Positions 34,416 through 43,560 are shown, counted from the first letter of the stretch. The stretch is DNA of 64,000 bases from Neobacillus mesonae (GCA_023715865.1 JAMBOW010000001.1:1116001-1180000); one strand, 5' to 3'. Numbers and translations are program-made. Notes: generated from the sequence alone by a model not told the origin.

Positions 34416-35198
34416 TTAAAGAACAGCCGCCTTACCGCCATCAATATTGACTGCCGTACCGGTCACATAAGATGCTGCGTCTGAGACGAGGAATGCAATG
34501 ACGTTCGCGGCTTCATGTGCTTCTCCAATTCTGCCTAATGGGATATCGTGACGCGGATCGGATGCGAATTCTTCCCAAGATTTTTCCGGAGCCGTCGACT
34601 GCCATGACCGCTCGATCTGGTCACTGTGAATCAGTCCAATACAGACTGCGTTTACTCGAATTCCATCAGGTGCCAAATCCTTGCTCATCGCTTTTGTCAG
34701 AGCAAGCCCTGCCGCTCGGCTGACGGAACTTGGAAGAGAGGATCCAAGAGGAGTTTTCCCTCCTACTGCTGTAACATTAACGATTGAGCCTCCCCCATCT
34801 TTTCGTAAATAAGGGAGTGCAGCCTGAGCGAAATGTACAGCGCCCAGCAATTTTAAGTCAAGATCAGCAGTCCATGCAGCTGAGTCTACATTCTCAAATG
34901 TACTTGCAGCCGATGTACCTGCGTTATTAATAAGAATGTCGATACCGCCAAATTTCTCAGCAGTCGCAGTCACAGCGCGTCGCACGTCATCCTCCACGGA
35001 TACATCCCCTGCAATAATGAAAGGCTCAATGCCTGTTTGTGAGGCAATTTGTTCTGCTGCTTCCTTGAGTGATCCTTCATTTCGTGCGACCAGTGCCACC
35101 TGAGCACCTTCCGATGCGAGCAGCTTCGCCGTTGCTAAGCCAATCCCTTTACTGCCCCCAGTAATAATCGCTATTTTCCCTTTTAATCCTAATTCCAC
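34416..35198 (-). CDS. SDR family oxidoreductase
   Basis: 260 residues with the classical SDR marks: ITGGSKGIGLATAKLLASEG (cofactor loop), NNAG in INNAGTSAAS, catalytic Ser in VNVTAVGG/SLPSSVSRAAGLALTKAM and closing YVTGTAVNIDGG. The usual YxxxK is replaced by SVSRAAGLALTKA, in which the catalytic tyrosine is absent (Ser or Val at that place), as in a subset of atypical members; activity therefore needs care. GTG start with AAAGGAG 9 bases upstream. Single gene; NAD(P) cofactor is expected, substrate unknown. Confidence 0.85.
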   Translation of the reverse strand: MELGLKGKIAIITGGSKGIGLATAKLLASEGAQVALVARNEGSLKEAAEQIASQTGIEPFIIAGDVSVEDDVRRAVTATAEKFGGIDILINNAGTSAASTFENVDSAAWTADLDLKLLGAVHFAQAALPYLRKDGGGSIVNVTAVGGKTPLGSSLPSSVSRAAGLALTKAMSKDLAPDGIRVNAVCIGLIHSDQIERSWQSTAPEKSWEEFASDPRHDIPLGRIGEAHEAANVIAFLVSDAASYVTGTAVNIDGGKAAVL

Positions 35199-35346
35199 AA
35201 TGAACAGCTCCTTTATATTTCGCTTCTCTGTATGTAATTACTTTAGTCAGATTCCTTCAGGTTGAAACCATACCGAATAATGAGCAAAGATTGTTGCTCT
35301 GTAAAGTATCTTCGTTATGATCGTGCAGCTATCCTGCCTTTAGATG

Positions 35347-35380
35347 AAAACAGAGCAGCTGCCTAAGCGGCATACTGCTC
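35347..35380 (-). terminator. Probable terminator of the old yellow enzyme gene
   Basis: On the minus strand GAGCAG-TA-TGCC pairs with GGCA-G-CTGCTC around 5 bases, followed by TGTTTTC. It lies about 50 bases past the stop codon. Confidence 0.55.
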
Positions 35381-35428
35381 CATGACGTTTTAAACTGTCT
35401 GTGCAAATCACCAGTTAAACGGTATCCA

Positions 35429-36538
35429 TTACACTTCAAAATCTTTTAATTTAGCATTCGGTCTTAGTACCTTTTCCTGATCAAAATCGTTTAACGATTC
35501 TCCAGCCCTAACTTTCTTTACCCAATCGTGATTTGCTAGGGCTCCTTTGCCTAAAGTAATGAGATCTGCTTCACCTCTTATCATAAGCTCGCTTGCTCTT
35601 GATGGCTCTTCAAGATGTCCGTTCGCTATTACTGGTAACTTCCCATATTCTTTTGCAAGTGCGGCCAATGTTTTATAGCTGTTATCACCAGGTATATCTG
35701 AAAAAGCAGGCTCCCAGGCTTTGTACTCTGTGACATGAATATAATTTAGCCCTGCTTGTCCTAATGACTCAAAGATTATTTTTGCATCTTGCTCTTTTCC
35801 ATCCCATTTATGCGCATAATCATTTACCTTACCTTGAGAGATACGAATTCCAACAGTAAAATCATCTCCAACCGCTTTCCGGATCGCCGTAGACACTTCA
35901 ACTAAAAAACGTACACGGTTCTCAGCACTCCCGCCGTATTCATCTGCTCGATGATTTGTGTATTCGGTAAGGAATTCATCAAGCAGATAACCATTTGCTC
36001 CGTGAATTTCGATTCCATCAAACCCTACAGATTTTGCTCGAACAGCCGAAGATACAAATCCATCCAATACTTCCATAAGATCTTCTTTCGTTGCTTCAAC
36101 TGGTTTTGGAAAAGAAGTGGCTCCTAAATAGAACTCAAGTGGCTCCCCCTTAGGTTCGATCGACGAAGGAGCAAGCGTTTGTTTCACGAAGCGGTTACCT
36201 TGTGATAATGCGCCTGCATGCTCTAATTGAATGACAATTTTTGCTCCTGCTTCATGAACAGCGTCAACGACTTTTCTCCACGATTCGGCTTGCTCATTAT
36301 TAGCGATTCCAACCTGATCGAAATAGCACTGGCTGTACAGTTCATCTGTATATGTTCCTTCAGTAATGATGAGACTAAATCCTCCATGTGCAAACGAAGA
36401 ATAATATTTGCCCATTTGCTCTGTTGCAAAGCCGTTAGGAGTTGCACTGATGCGTGTCATCGGCGCAACGCCTACTCGATTTTTTAGAGTGAGACTGCCT
36501 ATATTTACGGAATCGAACAAAATATTTTTATTAACCAT
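35429..36538 (-). CDS. NADH:flavin oxidoreductase, old yellow enzyme family
   Basis: 369 residues. LKNRVGVAPMTRISATPNG (FMN-binding start), IVIQLEHAGALSQGNRF, FDGIEIHGANGYLLDEFLTE (substrate His/Asn region) and the phosphate-binding end LPVIANGHLEE/LITLGKGALAN are all present. The FMN enzyme reduces activated double bonds using NAD(P)H. The ATG at 36538 is 10 bases after GGGGG and replaces a start 36 bases upstream. A LysR gene is divergent from it and probably controls it. Confidence 0.9.
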   Translation of the reverse strand: MVNKNILFDSVNIGSLTLKNRVGVAPMTRISATPNGFATEQMGKYYSSFAHGGFSLIITEGTYTDELYSQCYFDQVGIANNEQAESWRKVVDAVHEAGAKIVIQLEHAGALSQGNRFVKQTLAPSSIEPKGEPLEFYLGATSFPKPVEATKEDLMEVLDGFVSSAVRAKSVGFDGIEIHGANGYLLDEFLTEYTNHRADEYGGSAENRVRFLVEVSTAIRKAVGDDFTVGIRISQGKVNDYAHKWDGKEQDAKIIFESLGQAGLNYIHVTEYKAWEPAFSDIPGDNSYKTLAALAKEYGKLPVIANGHLEEPSRASELMIRGEADLITLGKGALANHDWVKKVRAGESLNDFDQEKVLRPNAKLKDFEV

Positions 36539-36659
36539 GTGATCCATACCCCCAAATTTATCTAGACAAGCCATAGCTTCATGCTTGAATCTTAATTGCT
36601 ATCGAGTAAATTATAGGACATAATATTCTTACGGTAAAATTGATATATTCGAACGTTAT

Positions 36660-36676
36660 GTTCATTTTTTTTGAAC
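36660..36676. promoter_or_regulatory. Candidate LysR box
   Basis: GTTCA, seven T, TGAAC is a perfect inverted repeat in the divergent region, and its inner T and A give the T-N11-A pattern of LysR sites. It lies 30 bases upstream of the LysR start. Confidence 0.45.
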
Positions 36677-36706
36677 CCTAGAAATTAATAAAAGGAATTG
36701 ATCTAA

Positions 36707-37564
36707 ATGGAGCTTCGACATCTCATCACATTAAAAACAATTGTAGAAAAAGATGGATTCAAAAAAGCTGCCGAGCATCTTGGCTACGCACAATCCTCTG
36801 TTACCACTCACATAAAAGAGCTAGAAGCGGAATTAGGGAAACCCATTTTTGACCGATTAGGTAAGAAGGTCGTACTTACTCATTTTGGACAACAATTTTT
36901 CCCTTACGCATTAAAGATCATTGACTTGTATACTCAAGCGTTAACTACCGACGACGAACCGACTGGAAACCTTGTACTCGGTATTTCCGAATCTCTTATG
37001 ATCGGCCGAGTCCCGAGTCTGCTAGTCGAGTATCGAAATCTATATCCCAAAGTTAATTTATCTTTGAAGTCGCTTGATTATCTGGATATACTGACATGTC
37101 TGCGTACAGGAGAGATTGATTTAGCTATTGTTTTAGAGCGGGATGAATGGCAAATAGCCGAGCTTTATTGCGAGCAATTAATCAGAGAAAGAATGGTTAT
37201 TATCCGGCCGATTCATGACAATAGCTTGGGTTTAGGAACTGCACTATACACTGAAAGAAGTTGCAGCTATAAGGCCGTCTTTAATGACTACATTGATTAT
37301 AAAAATATGGATGTGAGAGACAGCTTGGAATTCCAGAGTATAGAGGCTATTAAACAGTGTGTTCGGAGCGGTTTAGGAATATCCATGGTCCCTTATTTCT
37401 CAGTCAAAGAGGAATTAGAAAGTAACAAATTACAAATTGAAGATGTAGGACCGCATCGCCCTGGCATTTCCACTTATTTAGCGCATCATAAAGATAAGTG
37501 GATCTCACCTGCCATGAAAGGCATGATTGAGTTAATTCGAAGCCAGGCAGAGAGCTGGACATAA
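36707..37564 (+). CDS. LysR family transcriptional regulator
   Basis: 285 residues. The N-terminal winged helix has MELRHLITLKTIVEKDGFKK and AEHLGYAQSSVTTHIKELEA (one continuous region split here), followed by the linker helix and a periplasmic-binding-like effector domain (GNLVLGISESLMIGRVPSLL; GEIDLAIVLERDEW; VRSGLGISMVPYFSVKEEL). It is divergent from the old yellow enzyme gene, the typical arrangement of a LysR regulator and its target. Effector unknown. Confidence 0.9.
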   Translation: MELRHLITLKTIVEKDGFKKAAEHLGYAQSSVTTHIKELEAELGKPIFDRLGKKVVLTHFGQQFFPYALKIIDLYTQALTTDDEPTGNLVLGISESLMIGRVPSLLVEYRNLYPKVNLSLKSLDYLDILTCLRTGEIDLAIVLERDEWQIAELYCEQLIRERMVIIRPIHDNSLGLGTALYTERSCSYKAVFNDYIDYKNMDVRDSLEFQSIEAIKQCVRSGLGISMVPYFSVKEELESNKLQIEDVGPHRPGISTYLAHHKDKWISPAMKGMIELIRSQAESWT

Positions 37565-37610
37565 ATAAATGACTTCACAAAAAGACTTTTATTCGAGTAA
37601 ATCTCATAAA

Positions 37611-37643
37611 TAAGAGCTGTCTCCTTAACGGATACAGCTCTTA
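37611..37643. terminator. Bidirectional terminator between LysR gene and aldo/keto reductase remnant
   Basis: Perfect 10-base stem TAAGAGCTGT with ACAGCTCTTA around 13 bases; A- and T-rich flanks on both sides. Confidence 0.65.
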
Positions 37644-37651
37644 CAATTTTG

Positions 37652-37981
37652 TTATGGTCGAACGACAACACCATTTTTAAATTTCATCTGTGGAAAGCTT
37701 CCACCCGCAATTTCAGTTTCAGGTATAGCCTTTTCAATTCTTTCAACATCACTTTCATCTAGGTGAACATCTATAGACTTAATGGATTCATGCAGTTGAT
37801 TTACTTTTCTGGCCCCAATTAACGGGATTATGTCTTCTCCTTTAGCTAACACCCACGCAACAGCAAGCTGTGCTACTGTCAGTTGTTTTTCTGCAGCTAT
37901 TTCACGCAATGCTTCAACTAATGAAAGATTCTTGTCTATGTTTTCTTTAGCGAACAATGGAATATGAGCATTATGGTGATC
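37652..37981 (-). pseudogene. Aldo/keto reductase, C-terminal remnant
   Basis: About 105-110 residues remain of a ~320-residue enzyme: AHIPLFAKENIDKNL, then AAEKQLTVAQLAVAWVLAKG, IIPLIGARKVNQLHES and a proper stop. The C-terminal part holds the cofactor-phosphate site (IGARK), but the catalytic Asp-Tyr-Lys-His half is missing. Homology ends abruptly near 37975, before an unrelated hairpin and the thioredoxin-like gene, so a deletion removed the front of the gene. A functional short protein from TTG 37957 is very unlikely. Confidence 0.8.
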
Positions 37982-38024
37982 TAGTTGATTTCGTCCTTAA
38001 TAGAATGCTGTCTTTTGATAAAAC

Positions 38025-38060
38025 AACAAAACTGACCATTTATAGGTGGTCAGTTTTGTT
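38025..38060. terminator. Orphan hairpin upstream of the thioredoxin-like gene
   Basis: A perfect 14-base stem (AACAAAACTGACCA with TGGTCAGTTTTGTT) and 8-base loop, followed by TTATATT. No intact gene ends here, so it may be the terminator of a deleted gene or a leader hairpin. Confidence 0.5.
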
Positions 38061-38100
38061 TTATATTCGCAATATCTTATATTTAGAGGTGAAGGATCAT

Positions 38101-38736
38101 ATGACTCAGCAGTTCAACCTAAAGAATGTTGTTGGTAAAGGAATTCCCCCTGAACAGTTCATGGAACACATGAAGGTGCGGGAGATGCCTTTAAATGGAT
38201 TTACGAATACGAAGGAGAGCTTTAAGGAAATTTATACGGACTTTGCTTTTAGCAGCGAAGAATATAAGTTATTTTTCTCTGATCTTGGTGTCCGTACTAA
38301 AGTTACTTGCTTCATACTGTGTACGGATTGGTGTCCAGATGTCATCTGGAACGTCCCTGTTCTGTTTCGAGTATTGGAACATGCAAATATTCCAACTGAA
38401 GTATTCCTAATGGAGGAGCACCTTGAAATAATGAACCATTTTCTTACGAACGGAGGACGAGCCCAGCCGATTGCGGTATTCCTGGATGCTGAAGGCAGCG
38501 TATTAGGCCGATGGGGTGCTCGTCCAGCTTATATTCAAGCCATTATGGATCAATTCAAACAAAGCCATCCGGATTCTCAAGCTGAGGATTACCAGACAAA
38601 ACTGGATCAAACATATAAGATCATCGGTGACTTGTATCGATCTGGAAGAACTTATCAGGATATAATGATACAAGAATTAAGGACAATTTTCCCTCAAATT
38701 GAGATCGAATCTTCGGACAGGAACTACCAGAAATAA
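38101..38736 (+). CDS. Thioredoxin family protein (atypical active site)
   Basis: 211 residues. The ATG at 38101 has GAGGTGAAGGA upstream; the longer frame runs through a hairpin. After a helical N-terminus, a thioredoxin fold starts with KVTCFILCTDWCPDVIWNVP, then EVFLMEEHLEIMNHFLTNGG and a cis-Pro loop in RAQPIAVFLDAEGSVLGRWG. The motif is WCPDV, so the second cysteine of CxxC is missing, as in the related WCGD-type family. Disulfide exchange by the usual two-cysteine route is unlikely; a one-cysteine or non-redox role is inferred. Confidence 0.82.
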   Translation: MTQQFNLKNVVGKGIPPEQFMEHMKVREMPLNGFTNTKESFKEIYTDFAFSSEEYKLFFSDLGVRTKVTCFILCTDWCPDVIWNVPVLFRVLEHANIPTEVFLMEEHLEIMNHFLTNGGRAQPIAVFLDAEGSVLGRWGARPAYIQAIMDQFKQSHPDSQAEDYQTKLDQTYKIIGDLYRSGRTYQDIMIQELRTIFPQIEIESSDRNYQK

Positions 38737-38770
38737 GCAACTCGTTAGAATTATCTTTACTCTATCCGAT

Positions 38771-40159
38771 TTATTTGGATGTCCGAGTCTTCCCTTCTCG
38801 TAAATCCTTTAATATTGCCGGATATTCTTTATCTAGTTTATAGAAAAATAGCGTCAGTATTTGCAACAGTACAATGACGATAGGAATGACGATGTAAATC
38901 GCCTGAATCATGCTCAGAGCGGAATCGGACTGGGTGGCTGCTCCCCCAATATAACCTCCCAAGCTTAAGAACCAACCAAGCAGAGCTGTCCCCAGACCCA
39001 TACCGACTTTCTGACCCAGACTTCCTGCACTAAATAATATCCCCTCCGCTCTGACACCGCTTACCCATTCACCATAATCAATCGTGTCTGCCAAAAAAGC
39101 AAACATAGTTGCCCCGATCGGTGCGCCGCCTATACCTTTGATAACGGTTGCAATAATAACAAGCGTGGCATTCGTAGGATCAATAAACACAATAGCTGTA
39201 CCAATAAAGAATATGATCAGTCCAATCATAGCTGTATTTCGTTTACCTAATTTCTTAATAACCGGAGCTATGAAAAATAGACCCAACAAAGACGGGATTG
39301 ACAATGCTACAGTGAGTGAACCCACGTAATTGGAGTTCCCAAGGATGTAATTTGCATAATAAACATTGACACCTTGATTTAAGCTGAGCAATGTAAATTG
39401 AAGCAGCAAAAACATAAAGATCATGAACCAGTACTTGTTCTTAACCACCGCATGGAACCATACAGACATCTTTAGCTTTGACTCTTGTGTATTTACAGGT
39501 TTAACCCGTTCCTTAGTATTGAAAAAATTCCAGAAGAACAATAGTGCAGCAAGCACACCATAGATGGAGAATGTAATAACCCAAGCTGTCTGGTTGTTCC
39601 CAAAGAATGCAATCATAGGTAAAGTGACAACACCTACAGTCATCGAACCTATCGTTGCCGAGAAATTTCTGAAGATTCCTAGAAGTGATCTCTCATACGG
39701 ATCCCTCGTAATGAGCGAGACGAGAGTTCCGTAAGGAATATTGGATGCCGTGAACACGATATTCATTAATAAATAGGTCACAATGACATAGATGACTTTA
39801 CCGTTATAGCTGAGGTCTGGTACGGTAACCAGCAGAATGGCCGATATACCAAAAGGAACGGCAGTCCACAATATCCAGGGTCTAGCCTTCCCGTGTCTGG
39901 TCTTTGTCTTATCTACCGCAAATCCCATTACAATATCCAGCACAGCATCCATGATTCGCGCAACCAGCATAATAGTTCCGACAATTCCGGCTGAAATGCC
40001 TACCGTGTCTGTATAGAAAAAAGTAAGGAAGGAAGCCATCGCTGCATAGACAAGATTTGTTGCCAAATCTCCTATCCCGTAACCAACTCTTTCTTTTATA
40101 CTAATTTTATCTGATAACTCGGATTTATTACTTGTTGTGGCCCCACTAATTTCTAGCAC
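38771..40159 (-). CDS. GPH family glycoside/cation symporter
   Basis: 462 residues with twelve membrane helices. ERVGYGIGDLATNLVYAAMA, the conserved loop VDKTKTRHGKARPWILW and VSLITRDPYERSLLGIFRN are the marks of the glycoside-pentoside-hexuronide:cation family, which takes up sugars with Na+ or H+. GTG start with AAGGAGGAAGG upstream. It follows the GH42 beta-galactosidase gene after 94 bases that hold a long hairpin, so it should import the galactoside cleaved by that enzyme. Confidence 0.92.
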   Translation of the reverse strand: MLEISGATTSNKSELSDKISIKERVGYGIGDLATNLVYAAMASFLTFFYTDTVGISAGIVGTIMLVARIMDAVLDIVMGFAVDKTKTRHGKARPWILWTAVPFGISAILLVTVPDLSYNGKVIYVIVTYLLMNIVFTASNIPYGTLVSLITRDPYERSLLGIFRNFSATIGSMTVGVVTLPMIAFFGNNQTAWVITFSIYGVLAALLFFWNFFNTKERVKPVNTQESKLKMSVWFHAVVKNKYWFMIFMFLLLQFTLLSLNQGVNVYYANYILGNSNYVGSLTVALSIPSLLGLFFIAPVIKKLGKRNTAMIGLIIFFIGTAIVFIDPTNATLVIIATVIKGIGGAPIGATMFAFLADTIDYGEWVSGVRAEGILFSAGSLGQKVGMGLGTALLGWFLSLGGYIGGAATQSDSALSMIQAIYIVIPIVIVLLQILTLFFYKLDKEYPAILKDLREGKTRTSK

Positions 40160-40195
40160 TGTCCTTCCTCCTTGTAATACTCATTTTAAAACCTT

Positions 40196-40242
40196 TGCAC
40201 TGTACCCATCTTTCAACTTGAAAATTGGATGGATACAGTGCA
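40196..40242 (-). terminator. Intercistronic stem-loop between GH42 and symporter genes
   Basis: TGCACTGTACCCATC pairs with GATGGATACAGTGCA over 15 bases with one mismatch and a 16-base loop. There is no T-run, so it is more likely an mRNA processing or stability structure than a full terminator. Confidence 0.5.
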
Positions 40243-40253
40243 TGTTTGAACTG

Positions 40254-42278
40254 CTATTGTTCTACAATAATTACAACGCCCCAAGGCTCAATTGAAATGT
40301 TTTCTTTGGCTTTGACGGTAACATCGGTTAGCAGCGAGTTGCCTGTATTGTAGGAATAGGCAAACTGTTCAGGTTGGCTTGAGAAATTCAAATAAAAATG
40401 AACCTGCTTCTCTTGCCTATTCACACCGTGCTTAACCACTATGGAAGAAGGCAGCGCTTGATCTTCATTCCAAAGTCCGACGTCTTGTATAACTGTCTTT
40501 AATGTTTGGTAGATGACCTCATCGGTTGTCAGACATCCTATGTAGGTTGCACTCCCCTTGCCGTAGACATTTCTTGTGATGGCCGCATATTCGCCCCAGT
40601 ATGGATGATCGTAGCTTGCCAGTACCTCCGCGTCGTCAGGGCATAGCAGTTCCATCCACTCAAGCACCGATGTATCACAATGGTTCAGATCAAGCTTATT
40701 ACTGACTAGCTTCACATCATGCGGTTCAACAAACAGCTGATACGTTGCTCCTACTGCTTCACTAATAATACCTGGCTGTGACACCGTACGAACTTTAATA
40801 TTCTCATCAGCAAACCCTGATCTAAATCCATAAATAATATGTCCGCCTGCTTCTACATAGCGGTTGAGTCTTTCAAGATACTCGTCAGCGACCGTATATA
40901 AAGGAGGAACAATCAAAAGTTCATATTCTTCTAGATGTCCATTTTCAGGATTAATGATGTCTACTTCGAAATTCAATTTATAGAGCTGATCATAGAAAAG
41001 ACGGAATACATCATTATAATTATATGGAATATGTCCTGAGAAGGATCTTCCCGAAAACGGGAACCACTGCAGGGCAGTATAACTTTCGTTACTTACAACA
41101 ATCGCGATTCGGTTTTTCTTATGTAATCCGGCCAGTTCTTCTGAAATCCGCTTGAACTCAGCCCCTATCACCTTGGCCTCGTTATAGACCGGATTAGGTT
41201 TGAGATCATGGCTGAGTAAACCCTTCCAATACGTTTCTGCCGAATTATGAATAGAATGCCAATGCCAGTACTCTACCATGCTTGCGCCTGAAGCGATGTG
41301 ACTGAAAGCTTGCAGTCTGAGCTGACCTGGAAACGGAACCCATTGCTTAAATGCTTGAGCTTGGGTCTCTAAGACGAAATAATTCTTACCTTTGGTAGAC
41401 CGTGCAATGTCCCCTGCAAATGAAATTTCTACACCCGTAAGCTCTTCTTGGCTGGGATGATAGACATCGATTCCTGTTACATCCAGTGATTTAGAAGCTT
41501 CGAAATGATTAACATCCGGCTGGATGCCAAAAGAGTAGCCTCTCCACTCAAAATCAAAGTTGTGAGTAACAAACTGATGTCTCTGCTTATACTCATTTAC
41601 AATCTGTACCTGCCAGTTTAAAAACTGAGTAACGAGTTCCCTCTGAAACTTGGAAAACTCAGATCCCAAGCTTCCATTAATCGTACCGACGACAGACGGG
41701 AAATCCTCCCACGCATTAATGCGATTACTCCAATAGTCCAAGCCGTAATCTTTGTTAAGCTTATCCAAATCACCGTTGAATTTTTGTTTCATATATTTTA
41801 CGAATTGAATTTGAACATTCTCTCCAACAGTTCCATAGTGCTTCGTTTCATTGTCTACTTGAAAACCAACAACGGCAGGATGATCTGCTACATGAGAAAT
41901 GAGCTTTCTAATAATTCGCTCGGCATACCTAAGATATACAGGACTAGTAATGTCCATGATCTGTCTGGCTCCGTATCTTCCCGGTCCGTTCTTCGTTACT
42001 GCCAGTACTTCCGGATATGCTTTAACCAGCCAAGTAGGCACAGCATAAGTCGGAGTTCCAACAATGACATCGATTTCAGCTTTATGCATAGCCTCTAGCA
42101 CTCGGTCAACTGAAGTAAAATCAAACACTCCGTCTTGTGGTTCATGAGTGCTCCAAGTACTCTCAGCTATTCGAACCAGATTGATTCCAGCTTCTTTCAT
42201 CATACGGATATCCTCGTCTAAACGGTCATAAGGCAGGTATTCATCGTAGTAAGCTACGCCGTAATAAATTTTGTTCAT
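40254..42278 (-). CDS. Beta-galactosidase, glycoside hydrolase family 42
   Basis: 674 residues. The N-terminal barrel begins YYGVAYYDEYLPYDRLDEDI; the acid/base glutamate is in VVGFQVDNETKHYG and the nucleophile glutamate in YFVLETQAQAFKQW. WFPFSGRSFSGHIPYNYND and a trimerisation domain with LLIVPPLYTVAD follow, then the small beta C-terminal domain. No signal peptide: it acts in the cytoplasm on imported galactosides. The symporter gene follows, and an AraC gene is divergent. A CcpA-type site lies in its promoter region. Confidence 0.94.
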   Translation of the reverse strand: MNKIYYGVAYYDEYLPYDRLDEDIRMMKEAGINLVRIAESTWSTHEPQDGVFDFTSVDRVLEAMHKAEIDVIVGTPTYAVPTWLVKAYPEVLAVTKNGPGRYGARQIMDITSPVYLRYAERIIRKLISHVADHPAVVGFQVDNETKHYGTVGENVQIQFVKYMKQKFNGDLDKLNKDYGLDYWSNRINAWEDFPSVVGTINGSLGSEFSKFQRELVTQFLNWQVQIVNEYKQRHQFVTHNFDFEWRGYSFGIQPDVNHFEASKSLDVTGIDVYHPSQEELTGVEISFAGDIARSTKGKNYFVLETQAQAFKQWVPFPGQLRLQAFSHIASGASMVEYWHWHSIHNSAETYWKGLLSHDLKPNPVYNEAKVIGAEFKRISEELAGLHKKNRIAIVVSNESYTALQWFPFSGRSFSGHIPYNYNDVFRLFYDQLYKLNFEVDIINPENGHLEEYELLIVPPLYTVADEYLERLNRYVEAGGHIIYGFRSGFADENIKVRTVSQPGIISEAVGATYQLFVEPHDVKLVSNKLDLNHCDTSVLEWMELLCPDDAEVLASYDHPYWGEYAAITRNVYGKGSATYIGCLTTDEVIYQTLKTVIQDVGLWNEDQALPSSIVVKHGVNRQEKQVHFYLNFSSQPEQFAYSYNTGNSLLTDVTVKAKENISIEPWGVVIIVEQ

Positions 42279-42302
42279 CTTTAATTTCCTCCTGCTTTAG
42301 TT

Positions 42303-42316
42303 TGTAAGCGCTTAGC
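42303..42316. promoter_or_regulatory. Candidate CcpA (cre) site
   Basis: TGTAAGCGCTTAGC matches 12 of 14 positions of the cre consensus TGWAARCGYTWNCA and contains the palindrome TAAGCGCTTA. It sits 25 bases upstream of the GH42 start, where carbon catabolite repression would act. Confidence 0.5.
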
Positions 42317-42399
42317 TGACAACTCTAATTATCACCTTTATAATGTAATTTAGAAATAGACATTAAAGGGATGTATTTACCCAAATCAAAGGTGATTTC

Positions 42400-43296
42400 A
42401 TGTCAAACACTAATCATTTTCTAGCTAATGCTCATCGTCTTCCTGTTTTAGATTGGAATGTCAATTTTTTTGGAGCACACTCGCAAAGCGTACAGTCCGG
42501 CTGGCATGTTCCTTCGGATTCTCACAGTGCATTCGAAATTATTTACGTACTCTCGGGCAGTCAGCATACTTCATTTGATCATGGATTGTATCATGTTCAA
42601 AAAGGCGATGTACTTATTATTCCTCCGGGCTTCGTCCATGAGATCCTATGTAATTCTACAGAGGGAATGACATATTTCTGCGCTCATTTTAAGTTAGACG
42701 ATCCCGAATTTGTAATGGATATGATACAACGCTGCGATATTTATTACAAAAATGGATCCATTGAGAATGAGAAATTGCAGAATATATTAATAAAGTGGAT
42801 CAATATTATTCATTCGAGCGACAATGAATCCAGCTTCTATATCAAAATGCATATTCAGATTGTACTATCGGAATTGTTGCTGACTCTCCATACCATAACC
42901 AACACCATTGATGTCGTTATACAACGAGCAAATATCAATACATCTTTATATGCCAAAGAAATTGCAGAACGCATAAAGTCAGCATTTAAAAAGCAGGGAT
43001 TGCAGCCTGAATATTATGAACTTACCGAAACGCTGCATATTGAAAACATTATGCGTTCTATCGGACTCAGTCCAGGGTATGGATATGAAGTTTTTAAAAA
43101 TGTGTACGGCATATCTCCACGTCAATATTTATCTCAGCTGAAATTAAAAGAAGGAAAAGCGTTAATTAAAGAAACGGATTTATCGATTCAAACGATCAGC
43201 AAGAGATTAGGGTATAAAAATGTCTCTCACTTTAGCAGACAATTTAAGAGGTGGATGGGAGTTTCTCCCTTGCAATATAGAAATGAACCTTTATAA
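42400..43296 (+). CDS. AraC family regulator (cupin plus HTH) of the GH42 operon
   Basis: 298 residues. The cupin domain has GWHVPSDSHSAFEIIYVLSG and KGDVLIIPPGFVHEIL; a helical linker follows; the C-terminal helix-turn-helix pair ends with QTISKRLGYKNVSHFSRQFK and RWMGVSPLQYRN. The first helix-turn-helix is less canonical (ENIMRSIGLSPGYGYEVFKN). It is divergent from the GH42-symporter operon and probably activates it in the presence of a galactoside. Confidence 0.9.
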   Translation: MSNTNHFLANAHRLPVLDWNVNFFGAHSQSVQSGWHVPSDSHSAFEIIYVLSGSQHTSFDHGLYHVQKGDVLIIPPGFVHEILCNSTEGMTYFCAHFKLDDPEFVMDMIQRCDIYYKNGSIENEKLQNILIKWINIIHSSDNESSFYIKMHIQIVLSELLLTLHTITNTIDVVIQRANINTSLYAKEIAERIKSAFKKQGLQPEYYELTETLHIENIMRSIGLSPGYGYEVFKNVYGISPRQYLSQLKLKEGKALIKETDLSIQTISKRLGYKNVSHFSRQFKRWMGVSPLQYRNEPL

Positions 43297-43356
43297 TGTG
43301 AGGACAAACTCATAGTGTAACTAGATATCAGCTTATGTGAAAGGAGAAGTTATCCC

Positions 43357-43560
43357 TTGAATACAAAGAGCAAAGTATTACACCTTGTTGGAGCATTTAT
43401 ATCTTTGATTATGTTTGTTATAGGTATAATTTTCTCGAAAGAGATACCTTTACTGATCCTAGTAGGAATTTTAGGTTTAACGTTCTTTTCTTTCCTCCTA
43501 TTTCGAATTTTCACAAATTTAAATAACAATAATGGAAATGAAGGCAAGCGATCAATCTGA
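43357..43560 (+). CDS. Small membrane protein, 67 residues
   Basis: Not recognised by family. TTG start with AAAGGAG 10 bases upstream and a strong terminator overlapping the stop codon support a real gene. Two membrane helices (LVGAFISLIMFVIGIIF and LLILVGILGLTFFSFLLF) are joined by a short KEIP turn; the tail is hydrophilic and Asn-rich (NLNNNNGNEGKR). Likely an integral membrane peptide or regulator; no function is assigned. Confidence 0.7.
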   Translation: MNTKSKVLHLVGAFISLIMFVIGIIFSKEIPLLILVGILGLTFFSFLLFRIFTNLNNNNGNEGKRSI

